Below are positions 6,929-16,463 of a stretch of DNA of 45,421 nucleotides, piece by piece; positions within the stretch are counted from its first letter, which is position 1, and each line of letters begins with the position of its first letter. The DNA comes from JADHUC01 sp964617665. GTDB lineage: Bacteria; Planctomycetota; Planctomycetia; Pirellulales; Pirellulaceae. The notes beneath the pieces were generated by a model, which searched no databases, was not told where the DNA came from, and saw only the letters and a list, made by a program, of their open reading frames with translations. The translations under genes and the position numbers were made by a program. The stretch covers positions 1-45,421 of the forward strand of contig CAZUAH010000043.1 in the NCBI GenBank assembly GCA_964617665.1, written 5' to 3'.

Positions 6929-9115
6929 CTAGTACCGCAACGTGACAATACCGTAGACCTCTTGCTGGATCTCCGAAGTCCGATATGACCGAATGGCGAA
7001 CTCGGGATGGCTCGCATCGAGAAAATGCCGGCCGACGACTGCCATCTCCAGTGCCTCCGTTGGACGCCAGGCGAGACGTGCGTCCATCATGATGTAGCTG
7101 GGAATCCCCAGCGCCGGCAAGCTATCGACATAACGGGTTGCTAGGTCCAACTCCACACTGCGACCAAAGTCCCACGACGATTGCAGGTAGGCTTGATTCC
7201 GCGGGCTTTCTCCCTCGGCGTTTTCTGCGGATGCCACCGCGTTCGGCTGGGCGTGCAGGTGCATCTTCAGGAAGCTGTATCCCCCTTGAAGCTCCCAGCA
7301 CGGAGTGAGCTGGAGGGTAGCCGCCAGTTCGAATCCGTACGTTTCGCCACACATTGCGTTCGTGGCGACAAGCGGCCAGAAGGCGGGTGGATTGGCTGGC
7401 GGCGGAGGGAATGGAGTGGCGGATTCGCGTGTTACTAGATCGTCATAGCGATTGTAGAAGACGGCCAGGTCCCACCAGAACTCATCACTGGGTTGCGCCC
7501 GCGCGCCGATTTCGCAGGCTAGGAGCTGTTCCGATTCCACTGCGCGACTTCCGTCCAGCCGCATGAACGTCACCGCTGGCGGAGCGAACGACATGGCCAC
7601 TGGTGCGCTCACGATACGGACGTCTTGGTCTATTCGCGAGGGCGTCCGCACGGCGCGAGAGATAGACGCCCAGACCGCACTCCGCTGGCTGGCCAGCCAG
7701 AGCAAACGGGCCGTCGGCTGGTATTCGAAACCGGAGAAATCATTGTGTTCGAACTTGGAGCCCAGTGTCAGGTACAACAGATCCGGCCGGATCGCAATCT
7801 CGTCCTGGACGAAATAGCTGATCAGGCCGAATGACCGGACGGGAGGATCGAACGACATGACGAAGTACCCATCGTCGGTGTTCCGAGTTGTACGGTACCC
7901 GAAGCCCCAAATAAGCGAATGGTTGATCGCCGGCGCGAATCGGTGCTGGAAGTCGAGATCGAGGGTGCTGTAGGCGTCCGAGACCCCAAGGTCCGGTGTC
8001 GGTCGCGAGACATAATCGTGGTACAGTTGAATGGCCCAGTCCGAGTCCTCGCTTAGCTTCCGCGACCATCGCAACAGGATGTTGTAGCCCGATGGCTCTT
8101 CGTCGGCACTTCTTCCGTCCGAGCCGAAGTATGGAGGGTTAGGCAGGGCCGTGTCTGCAGCTGCCCCCGAAGTCCCATCATAGTAGTCGCCCTGCACGGT
8201 CAGTGCCCTGCAGTCGCAGGGCTCCCAGTCCATACGGAATCCCATTCGAGCCTGCCGCCAGTCGTCGTTGGCAGCGTTCCCGATTCGGAAGCCTCCGTCG
8301 CGTTCAAACGCCATTCCGTACAGCCGGTAGTTCAGTGTCTCGCCCAGCGACCCTCCGTAGCGAACTGCGCCGAAGCCCCGCTCTTCCGTGCCGACCCCGC
8401 CCTCCACAAACACTCCCTGCGTACGTCCAGCAGACTTGGTAATGATGTTGATCACACCGTTCATTGCATTGGCGCCCCATACCGAGGCGCCAGGTCCACG
8501 AATTACCTCGATTCGATCAACGTCTTCGAGCAGAACCTGGTGTTGATCCCAATAGACGCCTGAGAACACCGGCGAGTAGACGCTGCGACCGTCGATCTGC
8601 ACTAGCAATTTGTTGGCGTACACACCGTTAAATCCGCGGATGCTCACAGCCCAGCGGTCGCTGGTGGCCCGAGCCACGTTCACCCCCGGAGCCAACCGAA
8701 GTGCTTCGGGGATGCTCCTGGCTCCGCTGCGGCGGATCATCTCGCCGGTGATCACGAACACCGCCGCTGGCGAGCGGCCCACGGTGCTTTCCTGTCGAGC
8801 CACCGTAGAGACCGTTACGTCCATCGCCGGCACAATGACGTCCTGTGTGGCCAGAGTTTCCAGTGACTGGTCAGCGAGTCTGAGGATGTCGTCCACGTCG
8901 CCCGGGACGACAACTTCGTCTGCCGAGTCTTCCGATAAGCCACGCACCGTGTCCGCAATCGGGCCCGGCGCTGACAAGGGATGGACGACCTGGGCCGGTG
9001 CCGTTTGACCAATTTTCGATAGCCACGCGACCACAAGAAGCAGCCCCAAAGCCGTCGCTTGCCGTTTTCGTCTGGAGATCAGGTGGCTTCGGTATTTCGG
9101 CACGCTATTACCCAT
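6929..9115 (-). CDS. TonB-dependent receptor, fourth of the tandem array
   Basis: About 728 residues. A signal-peptide-like hydrophobic stretch is followed by a linker with LADQSLETLATQDVIVPA, a plug domain (from STVGRSPAAVFVITGEMIRRSG to GVINIITKSAGRTQG), and a long C-terminal region with the aromatic pattern of an outer-membrane 22-strand barrel. The protein ends in LRY; a terminal aromatic residue is the usual signal for barrel insertion. Such receptors import scarce ligands (siderophores, cobalamin, glycans) using TonB energy, and the ligand here is unknown. The first ATG in this frame is at 9142, overlapping the end of the preceding reading frame; the ATG at 9115 gives a better signal peptide, but neither has a strong ribosome-binding site. 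It follows the severed tail of the neighbouring receptor by 14 bases, so it is probably cotranscribed. No exbB, exbD or tonB lies in the window. Confidence 0.88.
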   Translation of the reverse strand: MGNSVPKYRSHLISRRKRQATALGLLLVVAWLSKIGQTAPAQVVHPLSAPGPIADTVRGLSEDSADEVVVPGDVDDILRLADQSLETLATQDVIVPAMDVTVSTVARQESTVGRSPAAVFVITGEMIRRSGARSIPEALRLAPGVNVARATSDRWAVSIRGFNGVYANKLLVQIDGRSVYSPVFSGVYWDQHQVLLEDVDRIEVIRGPGASVWGANAMNGVINIITKSAGRTQGVFVEGGVGTEERGFGAVRYGGSLGETLNYRLYGMAFERDGGFRIGNAANDDWRQARMGFRMDWEPCDCRALTVQGDYYDGTSGAAADTALPNPPYFGSDGRSADEEPSGYNILLRWSRKLSEDSDWAIQLYHDYVSRPTPDLGVSDAYSTLDLDFQHRFAPAINHSLIWGFGYRTTRNTDDGYFVMSFDPPVRSFGLISYFVQDEIAIRPDLLYLTLGSKFEHNDFSGFEYQPTARLLWLASQRSAVWASISRAVRTPSRIDQDVRIVSAPVAMSFAPPAVTFMRLDGSRAVESEQLLACEIGARAQPSDEFWWDLAVFYNRYDDLVTRESATPFPPPPANPPAFWPLVATNAMCGETYGFELAATLQLTPCWELQGGYSFLKMHLHAQPNAVASAENAEGESPRNQAYLQSSWDFGRSVELDLATRYVDSLPALGIPSYIMMDARLAWRPTEALEMAVVGRHFLDASHPEFAIRSYRTSEIQQEVYGIVTLRY

Positions 9116-9129
9116 GACAAATGCCACAC

Positions 9130-9471
9130 TCAATACCGCCATGTGGCCACGGCGTAGACGCCGCGCTGGACTTCAGTGCTTCGGATAGCGAGGAATTGGC
9201 CAGAGTACTCCGGATGATGATCGTCCAAGAGATTTCGTCCAACTACAGCTAACTCGAACGTGTCACTGGGCTGCCAGGCGAGCCGCAGGTCCAGCGTGAC
9301 GAAACTCGGAATTTGCATGGCCGGTAGATTGTCCACGTAACGGATTACCAAGTCGAACTCCAGATCATCGTCCAGATCCCACGAAGACTGAAGAGAAGCT
9401 TGGTTGTGTGGACTTTCGCCTTCGGCAACTTCGGGATTCGCGGCCGTACCCGGCCCGGCGTGAAGCTGCAT
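9130..9471 (-). pseudogene. Severed C-terminal tail of the third TonB-dependent receptor
   Basis: This 113-codon stretch continues, in the same frame, the receptor gene that stops with TAG at 9472-9474. It aligns with the C-terminal barrel strands of the other three receptors: GESPHNQASLQSSWDL, then the RYVDNLPAMQIPS and SFVTLDLRLAW segments, and a final TWRY. Its first codon after the TAG is ATG, but no ribosome-binding site precedes it and a lone tail of five or six strands would not form a barrel. It is best seen as part of one gene spanning 9130-11268, broken by a single stop codon. Confidence 0.8.
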
Positions 9472-11268
9472 CTACAGATACGCGTAATGCCCACTGAGCC
9501 GCCAGCGCGGCGTGACTTCCCAACTGCACGCCAACTCGACACCGTAGGTCTCGCCGTTCATGTCATTGCCGATCTGCAAGGTCAATGGATCAACCAAGGG
9601 ATCGTTCACGTAACGGAAGCTCTGCAGCCGTTCGTACACGTTGTAGAACAAGGCCAAGTCCCAGTAGAACGTCTCGCTCGGCTGGGCACGATATCCCAGC
9701 TCGTACGCCAGCAACTCTTCGCTGAGCATGTTCGGATTGGCAAGCAGCATGGGCCAAGTGGGCGTGTTGGGAATCACCGGTGGCAGGAGCAATCGGCCAT
9801 TGTGGGACTCGACGAACGAAGGCGTCCGGACCGCGCGGGAAATCGCGGCCCAACCCGACGCCCTAGGCGTGGGTGACCACACCAGCCGAGCGGTCGGTTG
9901 AAATTCACCACCGGTGAAGTCGTTGTGTTCCGCCTTGCAGCCGACGGTGAACAACAACTCATCTTCCAGCAAAGTCACTCGATCTTGGAAGAACGCGCTG
10001 TACAGATCGGTTCGCCGATCGCTCGGGTCAAGAGCCAAAGTGAAGGCAGGCACTTGGCAGATTTCCACCGATCGATACCCCAGGCCCCAAACGATGCGAT
10101 GACGACTGGCACAGCGAAATCGATGCTGGAAGTCGATATCGTAGACGTCCTGATGATGGCCACCGGCCGCTGCAGTGAAACCGCTGTGGTCATAGAAGAA
10201 CTGTAGCGAGGTGTCCGAGTCTTCGCTGTACGTGTGTGTCCAGCGGGCCAACAGGTTGCCGCCACTCTTGGATAGGTCCTCGGTGACGGCCTGTTGAAAT
10301 GGAAAGCCAGGCGTGGGGACCGTCTGGGTGATGCCTGTCCGGCCGTCGTGGTAGTCGCCCTGGAACGTGACGTGATCGATCCCGCAGGGATCCGCGTCCC
10401 AATCCATCCGGAACCCGGCCCGTCTGAAATCCCAACCATCGTGGGCTCCCAAGGGCGAGAACGCGGCGTCACGGTTGAAGTGTTTCCCGTAAATGCGATA
10501 GCTCAACCTTTCGCCGATCGTCCCTCCGTATCGCAAGGACGCAAAGTCGCGTTCCTCGGTGCCTCCGCCGACCTTGACGTAAACGCCCTGAGTGTCATGG
10601 GCATTCTTGGTGATGATATTGATGACCCCGTTTACCGCGTTGGCTCCCCAGACGGTTGCGCCGGGGCCGCGGATGACCTCGATCCGCTCGATGTCGTCCA
10701 GCAGTGTGTCGAATTCACTCCAATAGACGCCCGCAAACAACGGTGTGTACGCGGTGCGGCCGTCGATCTGCACCTGCAGCTTGTTGGCGAAACGGCCGTT
10801 GAATCCGCGGCTGCTGACGGCCCACTTGTTGGCGTCGATCCGTGCGACTTGCAGCCCTGGAACCATGCGCAGCAAATCGGGGATGTTGGTGGCGCCGCTA
10901 CGACGGATCATTTCGTTCGTGATCACGAAGACCGCTGCGGGACTTCGACCGACGGTGCTAGTCGTACGTGACACGGTGGACACTTCCATGTCCATCGCCG
11001 GCACGACAACGTCCTGCCTGACCAGATCCTCCAACGACCGATCGGCCAATTCGAGAATGCCGTCCGCGCCGTCATGGACATCCGTGTCGTCCGTCGCATC
11101 CTCGACTGGCTGGGGAGCGGAATGTTCGATCGACACTGGCACCATCGCGCGTTGGCCATCCTGGGCCACCGCCGGATGGTGGTGTAATACAAGCCACGCG
11201 GCCATGAGAAGCAGCCTGCAGCCCCTGACGTCCCTCGCGAATCTGCAGTGACTTCGATTTGTGTTCAT
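9472..11268 (-). CDS. TonB-dependent receptor, third of the array, truncated by an in-frame TAG
   Basis: The 598-residue product carries a signal peptide, the LADRSLEDLVRQDVVVPA linker, a full plug domain and most of the barrel. It then stops with TAG (9472-9474) where a paralogue reads CTG AAG ATG; here it is CTG TAG ATG. The rest of the gene follows in frame to 9130. One base change (AAG or CAG to TAG) explains the break. The start at 11268 has GAGG seven bases upstream, the same arrangement as the next receptor gene. Without the last strands and the terminal aromatic residue the product is unlikely to assemble in the outer membrane. TAG is an ordinary stop elsewhere in the window (for example at 527-529 and 4763-4765), so recoding is unlikely. 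A sequencing error is possible. Confidence 0.85.
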   Translation of the reverse strand: MNTNRSHCRFARDVRGCRLLLMAAWLVLHHHPAVAQDGQRAMVPVSIEHSAPQPVEDATDDTDVHDGADGILELADRSLEDLVRQDVVVPAMDMEVSTVSRTTSTVGRSPAAVFVITNEMIRRSGATNIPDLLRMVPGLQVARIDANKWAVSSRGFNGRFANKLQVQIDGRTAYTPLFAGVYWSEFDTLLDDIERIEVIRGPGATVWGANAVNGVINIITKNAHDTQGVYVKVGGGTEERDFASLRYGGTIGERLSYRIYGKHFNRDAAFSPLGAHDGWDFRRAGFRMDWDADPCGIDHVTFQGDYHDGRTGITQTVPTPGFPFQQAVTEDLSKSGGNLLARWTHTYSEDSDTSLQFFYDHSGFTAAAGGHHQDVYDIDFQHRFRCASRHRIVWGLGYRSVEICQVPAFTLALDPSDRRTDLYSAFFQDRVTLLEDELLFTVGCKAEHNDFTGGEFQPTARLVWSPTPRASGWAAISRAVRTPSFVESHNGRLLLPPVIPNTPTWPMLLANPNMLSEELLAYELGYRAQPSETFYWDLALFYNVYERLQSFRYVNDPLVDPLTLQIGNDMNGETYGVELACSWEVTPRWRLSGHYAYL

Positions 11269-11353
11269 TGGATTGACCTCATCGCCGATCGCTTGCAGAA
11301 CCGACGGCTTCCGAGCCTGACGGCCATTTTGCGTCTCTCTCGTATCCTTTCTG

Positions 11354-13423
11354 TCAATACGACCAAGTCACCATGCCATAGACGCCGCGCTGGATTTCCA
11401 CCAAAGGCGTCGGTTCGCCTCCCGCGTTGCCAAATTCCAGGTGCTGGGAATCGAGCAGATTCTGGCCCACGACCGAAACATCCATGTGATCCGTGGGCCG
11501 CCACCCTAGCCGCAAATCGAGCGATATGTAGCTTGGCACCAACTGAGCAGGGAGCGCGTCCACATAGCGTGCCATCAGGTCGAATTCCACGTCACACAGC
11601 GAGTCCCACGACGACATCAGAAACACCTGATGGTGCGGCGTGCTTCCTTCGGTTCGTGCAGACAGCGGTAGCGTGGTCAGCGGTTCCTGGTGTTGGATCT
11701 GAACGAAACTGTACCACCCTGTTACATTCCAACAGTCACTGACCTGATACTTGCACGACCACTCGACACCATACGTATCGCCGCGCCTGTCATTGACCCG
11801 AATGTAGCTAGGAGGAAAGCCGAAACCGACCTGCTGCCAAGATCTGAGGTCCTCGTACACGTTGTAGAACAGAGCCAAATCCCACGAGAACCGTTCGGTT
11901 GGCTGAGTGCGGTAACCGAGTTCATAAGCGATCAACTCTTCCGATCCGAAGGCGGGCGACGGGCCGTAGGTTGCCACAAACGGATTCGTCCACCTGTCCC
12001 GATCGCGTCGCGTTGGAATCCGTACGGCGCGCGATACGGCGCCCCACGCGGCTGCTCGGTCACTGGGCTGCCATAGCAGGCGAATGGTGGGCTGGACCTC
12101 GATGCCGGTGTAGTCATTCTTCTCGAACTTGCTTCCCAAAGTCAGGAAGAGGGCGTCCTCGCATAACGTCATTTCGTCCTGAAGAAATGCGGAATACAGT
12201 TGTCTGGTCGCCGTTTCTGGCGTGAACACGACGAAGCTGGGCGGAATCGGGGGCAATCTGTCATAGATGCGTCGGTAATTCAAACCCCAAATCACATTGT
12301 GGCGTCGGCCTGCGGGAAACCGATGCTGGAAATCTACATCGAAGGTCTCGACGTGTTGATCTAGTGTTAGCCCCGAGCGGTTGTAGACATCATAGTATGC
12401 TTGCAGCGAGGACTCGCTGTCGTCGTCTATCGTGCGTGTCCAACGTGCCAGCAGATTGTGACCGTTCGGCTTGTCAACGTCTCTGGTATAGCCGAAAAAA
12501 GTCGTCCCGGTCATGCCGGCGTATGCGTCGCCCTGCAAGGTGACAGTGTCGCAAGGGTTGAGCGTCCAATCGGTCCGGAACCCTCCTCGCATTTGCCGCC
12601 AGTCGTCATGGGCCGGACCGCCAATGGCAAATCCGCTGTCGCGTTCAAACCACTTGCCGTAGGCCCGCCATGCCAGGTCGCCCTGACAACCGCCGACGCG
12701 AGCGGTGGCGAAGCCGTTTTCTTCGCTGCCTCCGCCTGCTTTCGCATAGACGCCGCATGTATCCTGGGCGCTCTTGGTGATGATATTGATGACGCCGTTC
12801 ACCGCATTGGGCCCCCAGACGGTCGCGCCGGGGCCGCGGATGACTTCGATGCGCTCGATATCGGCCAGCACCAGGTCTTGCGTGTCCCAGTAGGTGCCCG
12901 CAAAGACCGGCGTGTAGACGCTGCGGCCGTCGATCTGTACAAGCAGCTTATTCGCATGCCTTTGATTACAGCCGCGTGCCGAAATGGCCCACTTGTTCGC
13001 ATCTCTTTTGGCGACGTTCAATCCAGGCACCAAACGCAACGCATCGGCAACGGTCTGTGCCCCGGAACGGCGGATCATTTCTGGCGTGACCACGTACACG
13101 GCGGCGGGGGACCGGCCCACTGTGCTGGGCTGACGGGCGACCGTCGATACCACCTCCTGTAACGCGGGAACAACCACATCCTGTCTGGCCAAGTCCTCCA
13201 GCGACTGGTCGGCAAATTCGAGAATACTGTTTGCGCCATCATAAACAGCGGCATCATCTGCGGACTCGAGGGCGGTGCGATCGATCGACACCGGTACTGT
13301 AGCACGCTGGGAATCTTGGCCCCGCGCCGGCTGGAGACACAAAACAATCCAGGCCGCCATGAGCAGCAGCCCGCAGCCCCAGACGTTCGTCGCGAAGCGG
13401 TGATTGCTCTGCATTGTATTCAT
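11354..13423 (-). CDS. TonB-dependent receptor, second of the tandem array
   Basis: About 689 residues: signal peptide ending near QPARGQ, the linker FADQSLEDLARQDVVVPALQ, plug domain (STVGRSPAAVYVVTPEMIRRSG, IDGRSVYTPVFAGTYWD, GVINIITKS), then an outer-membrane barrel ending in TWSY. The start chosen is the ATG at 13423, with AGG eight bases upstream. The same spacing and the MNT opening occur in the neighbouring paralogue. An upstream extension of the frame to 13486 lacks support. It is closest to the receptor at 13509-15566, with long stretches nearly identical (for example RRIYD, SSWD, ARYVDALPAQ). The spacers on both sides are exactly 85 bases and similar in sequence, which fits duplication of a gene plus its spacer. 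The ligand is unknown. Confidence 0.9.
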   Translation of the reverse strand: MNTMQSNHRFATNVWGCGLLLMAAWIVLCLQPARGQDSQRATVPVSIDRTALESADDAAVYDGANSILEFADQSLEDLARQDVVVPALQEVVSTVARQPSTVGRSPAAVYVVTPEMIRRSGAQTVADALRLVPGLNVAKRDANKWAISARGCNQRHANKLLVQIDGRSVYTPVFAGTYWDTQDLVLADIERIEVIRGPGATVWGPNAVNGVINIITKSAQDTCGVYAKAGGGSEENGFATARVGGCQGDLAWRAYGKWFERDSGFAIGGPAHDDWRQMRGGFRTDWTLNPCDTVTLQGDAYAGMTGTTFFGYTRDVDKPNGHNLLARWTRTIDDDSESSLQAYYDVYNRSGLTLDQHVETFDVDFQHRFPAGRRHNVIWGLNYRRIYDRLPPIPPSFVVFTPETATRQLYSAFLQDEMTLCEDALFLTLGSKFEKNDYTGIEVQPTIRLLWQPSDRAAAWGAVSRAVRIPTRRDRDRWTNPFVATYGPSPAFGSEELIAYELGYRTQPTERFSWDLALFYNVYEDLRSWQQVGFGFPPSYIRVNDRRGDTYGVEWSCKYQVSDCWNVTGWYSFVQIQHQEPLTTLPLSARTEGSTPHHQVFLMSSWDSLCDVEFDLMARYVDALPAQLVPSYISLDLRLGWRPTDHMDVSVVGQNLLDSQHLEFGNAGGEPTPLVEIQRGVYGMVTWSY

Positions 13424-13508
13424 CAAATTGACCTGACTGCCGATCCTCTGTGGAACCGACGCTTTTCGGCCCCGACACCCATTCACTGTGTTTCTTCTAC
13501 CCTTTCAA

Positions 13509-15566
13509 TCAATACTCCCAGGTGACCATACCGAAGACGCCACGCTGCACTTCCACCAACGGAGTTGGCTCGGCTCCAACGTTGCCAAACTCCAGATGTT
13601 GCGAATCAAGCAGATCTTGGCCCACGACGGAAAGCTCCATGTGATTCGTGGGCCGCCATCCCAGTCGTAGATCGAGCGATATGTAGCTCGGCACCGACTG
13701 AGCAGGAAGCGCATCCACGTAGCGAGCCATTAGGTCGAATTCCACATCATGCCGAAGATCCCACGACGACATCAGAAACACTTGATGATTCGGAGTGCTT
13801 CCTTCATCTCGTGTAACCATGGGTAGCACGGTCGGCAGTTCGTGCCCTTCGATCTGAACGAAGTTGTACCACGCCGTCAGGTTCCAACACGCGGTGGCCT
13901 GGTACTTGCACGACAACTCGAACCCATACGCGTGATCGCGGGCACCATTAACCAACGTGAAGTTTGGCGGAAAACCGAATCCGACCTGCCGCCAAGACCT
14001 TAGGTTCTCGTAGACGTTGTAGAACAGAGCCAGATCCCACGAATAACGCTCAGTTGGTTGAACACGATAACCAAGTTCATATGCAATTACCTCTTCCGAA
14101 TCGAGCAACGGAGACGGACCATAGGTCCGGACGAACGCGTGGGTCCACGAATGCATCTCTCTTCGCGATGGTATCCGCACAGCGCGGGAAATAGCGCCCC
14201 ATGCGGCCGATCTGTCGCTGGGCAGCCATAGCAGGCGAATGCTGGGTTGCACCTCGAAGTCGGTATAGTCGTTCTTTTCCAGCTTGCTTCCCACGGTCAG
14301 GTACAGAGCATCCTGGCACAGCGCTACTTCGTCTTGAACAAACCCGGAAAACAGCTGATTGGTCGCCATTGTTGGCGTGATCACGATAACGCCCGGTGGG
14401 ATCGTCTCCAAGCAGTCATAGATGCGCCGGTAACTCAAGCCCCAAACCACCTTGTGGCGCTGTCCAACCGGCAGCCGATGCTGAAAGTCAATGTCGAAGA
14501 CCTCGACGTGCTGATCGAGTGATAGCCCCGTACGATTGTAGACGTCGTAGTACGCTTGAAGCGAGCAGTCGCTATCGTCGTCCATCGTGCGTGTCCAACG
14601 TGCCAACAAATTGTGCCCGTCCAATTCGTCGACGTTTTCGGAGAAACCCAAAAAAACCGAGCCGCTCGTGCCGACATAGGCATCGCCTTGGACGGTTACG
14701 GTGTCGCACGAATCAGGCGTCCAGTCGGTCCGGAACCCGGCTCGCTTCTGCCGCCAGTCATCATACGTTGGCCCGCCAACGGCAACGCCACCGTCACGTT
14801 CAAACCACTTGCCGTATGCTCGCCATGCCAAATCGCCCTGACACCCGCCGACGCGGGCCGTCGCGAAGCCCTTTTCTTCGCTGCCTCCGCCGCCCTTCGC
14901 GTAAACGCCGCAGGTATCCTTGGCGCTTCTGGTGATGATGTTGACGACTCCGTTTACCGCGTTGGCTCCCCAGGCGGTCGCGCCGGGGCCGCGTATTACT
15001 TCGATGCGTTCAATGTCGGCCAGCACCAAGTCTTGACTGTCCCAGTAGGTGCCTCCGAAGACCGGCGTATAGACGCTGCGACCGTCGATTTGGACCAGCA
15101 GCTTATTTGCGTACTGCATATTGAGGCCCCGTGCCGAAATGGCCCATCGGCTGGCGTCTCTTTGGGCGAAGTTCAAACCAGGCACCAAACGCAACGCATC
15201 GGCAATGGTCTGCGCGCCGGAGCGGCGGATCATCTCTGTAGTGACCACGTACACGGCAGCGGGCGTGCGGCCCACCGTGCTCTGCTGGCGAGAGACCGTC
15301 GAGACAACCTCCTGTAACGCTGGCACAATCACATCGTGTCTCGCAAGATCCTCCAACGACTGGTCGGCCAGTACGAGAATGTCGTCCGTTACCTCCCCCG
15401 CAACGGCGGCATCCACAACATCCTGTGAGACGTTATCCGTGGGGCAGTTAGCCAATGTCGGTAGCTGCGCATCGGGAGATTCCTGGGCCGGTGCCAGACC
15501 GGCGTGCACCGCAGAACACACTGCCACCAGGAGAAACCACCATCCGTTGCGGTTGTTCGCCACCAT
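13509..15566 (-). CDS. TonB-dependent receptor, first of the tandem array
   Basis: About 685 residues with signal peptide (cleavage near LAPAQ), the linker LADQSLEDLARHDVIVPALQ, a complete plug (STVGRTPAAVYVVTTEMIRRSG through NGVVNIITRSAKDTCG) and a barrel ending in TWEY. The ATG at 15566 is chosen because AGGGGG lies about nine bases upstream and overlaps the stop of the YfiR-like gene; a longer frame to 15617 would overlap that gene. The 13-base gap to the YfiR-like gene shows the two are one transcription unit. This pairing of a YfiR-like periplasmic protein with a receptor that has a long plug linker is frequent in planctomycetes, and suggests a role in sensing or controlled uptake rather than plain transport. 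The ligand is unknown. Confidence 0.92.
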   Translation of the reverse strand: MVANNRNGWWFLLVAVCSAVHAGLAPAQESPDAQLPTLANCPTDNVSQDVVDAAVAGEVTDDILVLADQSLEDLARHDVIVPALQEVVSTVSRQQSTVGRTPAAVYVVTTEMIRRSGAQTIADALRLVPGLNFAQRDASRWAISARGLNMQYANKLLVQIDGRSVYTPVFGGTYWDSQDLVLADIERIEVIRGPGATAWGANAVNGVVNIITRSAKDTCGVYAKGGGGSEEKGFATARVGGCQGDLAWRAYGKWFERDGGVAVGGPTYDDWRQKRAGFRTDWTPDSCDTVTVQGDAYVGTSGSVFLGFSENVDELDGHNLLARWTRTMDDDSDCSLQAYYDVYNRTGLSLDQHVEVFDIDFQHRLPVGQRHKVVWGLSYRRIYDCLETIPPGVIVITPTMATNQLFSGFVQDEVALCQDALYLTVGSKLEKNDYTDFEVQPSIRLLWLPSDRSAAWGAISRAVRIPSRREMHSWTHAFVRTYGPSPLLDSEEVIAYELGYRVQPTERYSWDLALFYNVYENLRSWRQVGFGFPPNFTLVNGARDHAYGFELSCKYQATACWNLTAWYNFVQIEGHELPTVLPMVTRDEGSTPNHQVFLMSSWDLRHDVEFDLMARYVDALPAQSVPSYISLDLRLGWRPTNHMELSVVGQDLLDSQHLEFGNVGAEPTPLVEVQRGVFGMVTWEY

Positions 15567-15579
15567 GCGTTTCGTCCCC

Positions 15580-16176
15580 CTATTCCAGCACCGTGGCAAC
15601 GCGCAGCAACTGGGCACTGACTTTCAGGCCGTCACGCTCGTATGCGGGTTTTGAAATGTAAAGACGGATTCGGTTCCCCTGAATGATCAAGTCGATTGTG
15701 CCCCCTTGCCTTAAGAAGTCCTTGGTTTCCCCCACGAAAAGGATAGCGCGACCGGAAAGGTGCCGGACGGCCGCTTCCTGTGTTCCTTCGTCCAGAGCCT
15801 TTGGCAAGAACAATATCTGACAAGCGTGCACATCTGCTGCGCGCTCGAAACTATGCACTTCGATCTTCCGACCGCCAATCTCTTTCGCGCCCGCAAGCTT
15901 GCGGAGGTGTGCTCCGACGGGATCTGGTCCCAACACGCCGAAGACAAAGGGACTTGTTGGTCTCTCGAATGCGCCTTTGGGCCAGCGAACATAGGTGGCG
16001 AACTTGTAGAGATACGCCGCCTTGAGTACATACTCGCGGTCAATGGCCTGAGCCTGCCCATGTGCGCGTGGCACCATGCCAGGTCCCGCAAATGCGAAGA
16101 ATATCGCAAGCGTCCAAAACACCCACTGCGAGATGCAACGCCACGGCGTTGCCAGTTGCCCAGAGGGTACCCCCAT
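15580..16176 (-). CDS. YfiR-like (DUF4154) periplasmic protein
   Basis: The C-terminal ~155 residues match the YfiR/DUF4154 family: REYVLKAAYLYKFATYVRWP at the start of the mature part, the FVFGVLGPDPVG segment, the ILFLP strand, and a TIDLIIQGNRIRLYIS end. A hydrophobic stretch before it (FWTLAIFFAFAGPG to AHGQA) looks like a signal peptide, so it acts in the periplasm. In Pseudomonas, YfiR restrains the diguanylate cyclase YfiN; no cyclase gene lies here. The start is uncertain: the frame is open to a TTG at 16287, with ATGs at 16269, 16242 and 16176. The last gives about 198 residues and the cleanest signal peptide, but its GGGGAG is too close to the start. It heads the four-receptor operon and may act as a periplasmic partner of the receptors. 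Confidence 0.8.
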   Translation of the reverse strand: MGVPSGQLATPWRCISQWVFWTLAIFFAFAGPGMVPRAHGQAQAIDREYVLKAAYLYKFATYVRWPKGAFERPTSPFVFGVLGPDPVGAHLRKLAGAKEIGGRKIEVHSFERAADVHACQILFLPKALDEGTQEAAVRHLSGRAILFVGETKDFLRQGGTIDLIIQGNRIRLYISKPAYERDGLKVSAQLLRVATVLE

Positions 16177-16463
16177 CTCCCCGCAATTCGATCGCGGCTT
16201 CCCTGGCTCTGCCGAAGTCAATGCTTGTGCAACACTCAACATCGATCCGCTTCTTCGCTGGCACTCCATACTTACGCCGCCATTCAACGTTCGCCAGGTT
16301 GCAATTAGCTGTCCTTGTCCGGAGTTGCGTCAGGTTCGGCTTCTGGCGAAACGGCTAATCGTCTTGCCAAATCGCGTGTCCTAGACGCCTCTTAGCGTCG
16401 CGCGGTTCAACTTAAAGGTGGGGATTGATGTAAGGCAGGTTTAAAACTTCACAAAATGACGAC

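Noticed and set aside
9472..9474. TAG inside the receptor gene as a recoded sense codon
   Set aside because: TAG is used as a normal stop by other genes here, such as those ending at 527-529 and 4763-4765, and no suppressor tRNA or recoding signal was seen.
12401..15317. Two long similar plus-strand open frames (12401-13162 and 14556-15317) as a paralogous gene pair
   Set aside because: They are antisense shadows of the TonB-dependent receptor genes. Their similarity comes from the similarity of those genes, and they lack ribosome-binding sites.
15580..16176. The YfiR-like protein as part of a YfiBNR system
   Set aside because: No diguanylate cyclase (GGDEF) or OmpA-like YfiB gene is present nearby; the partners are TonB-dependent receptors.
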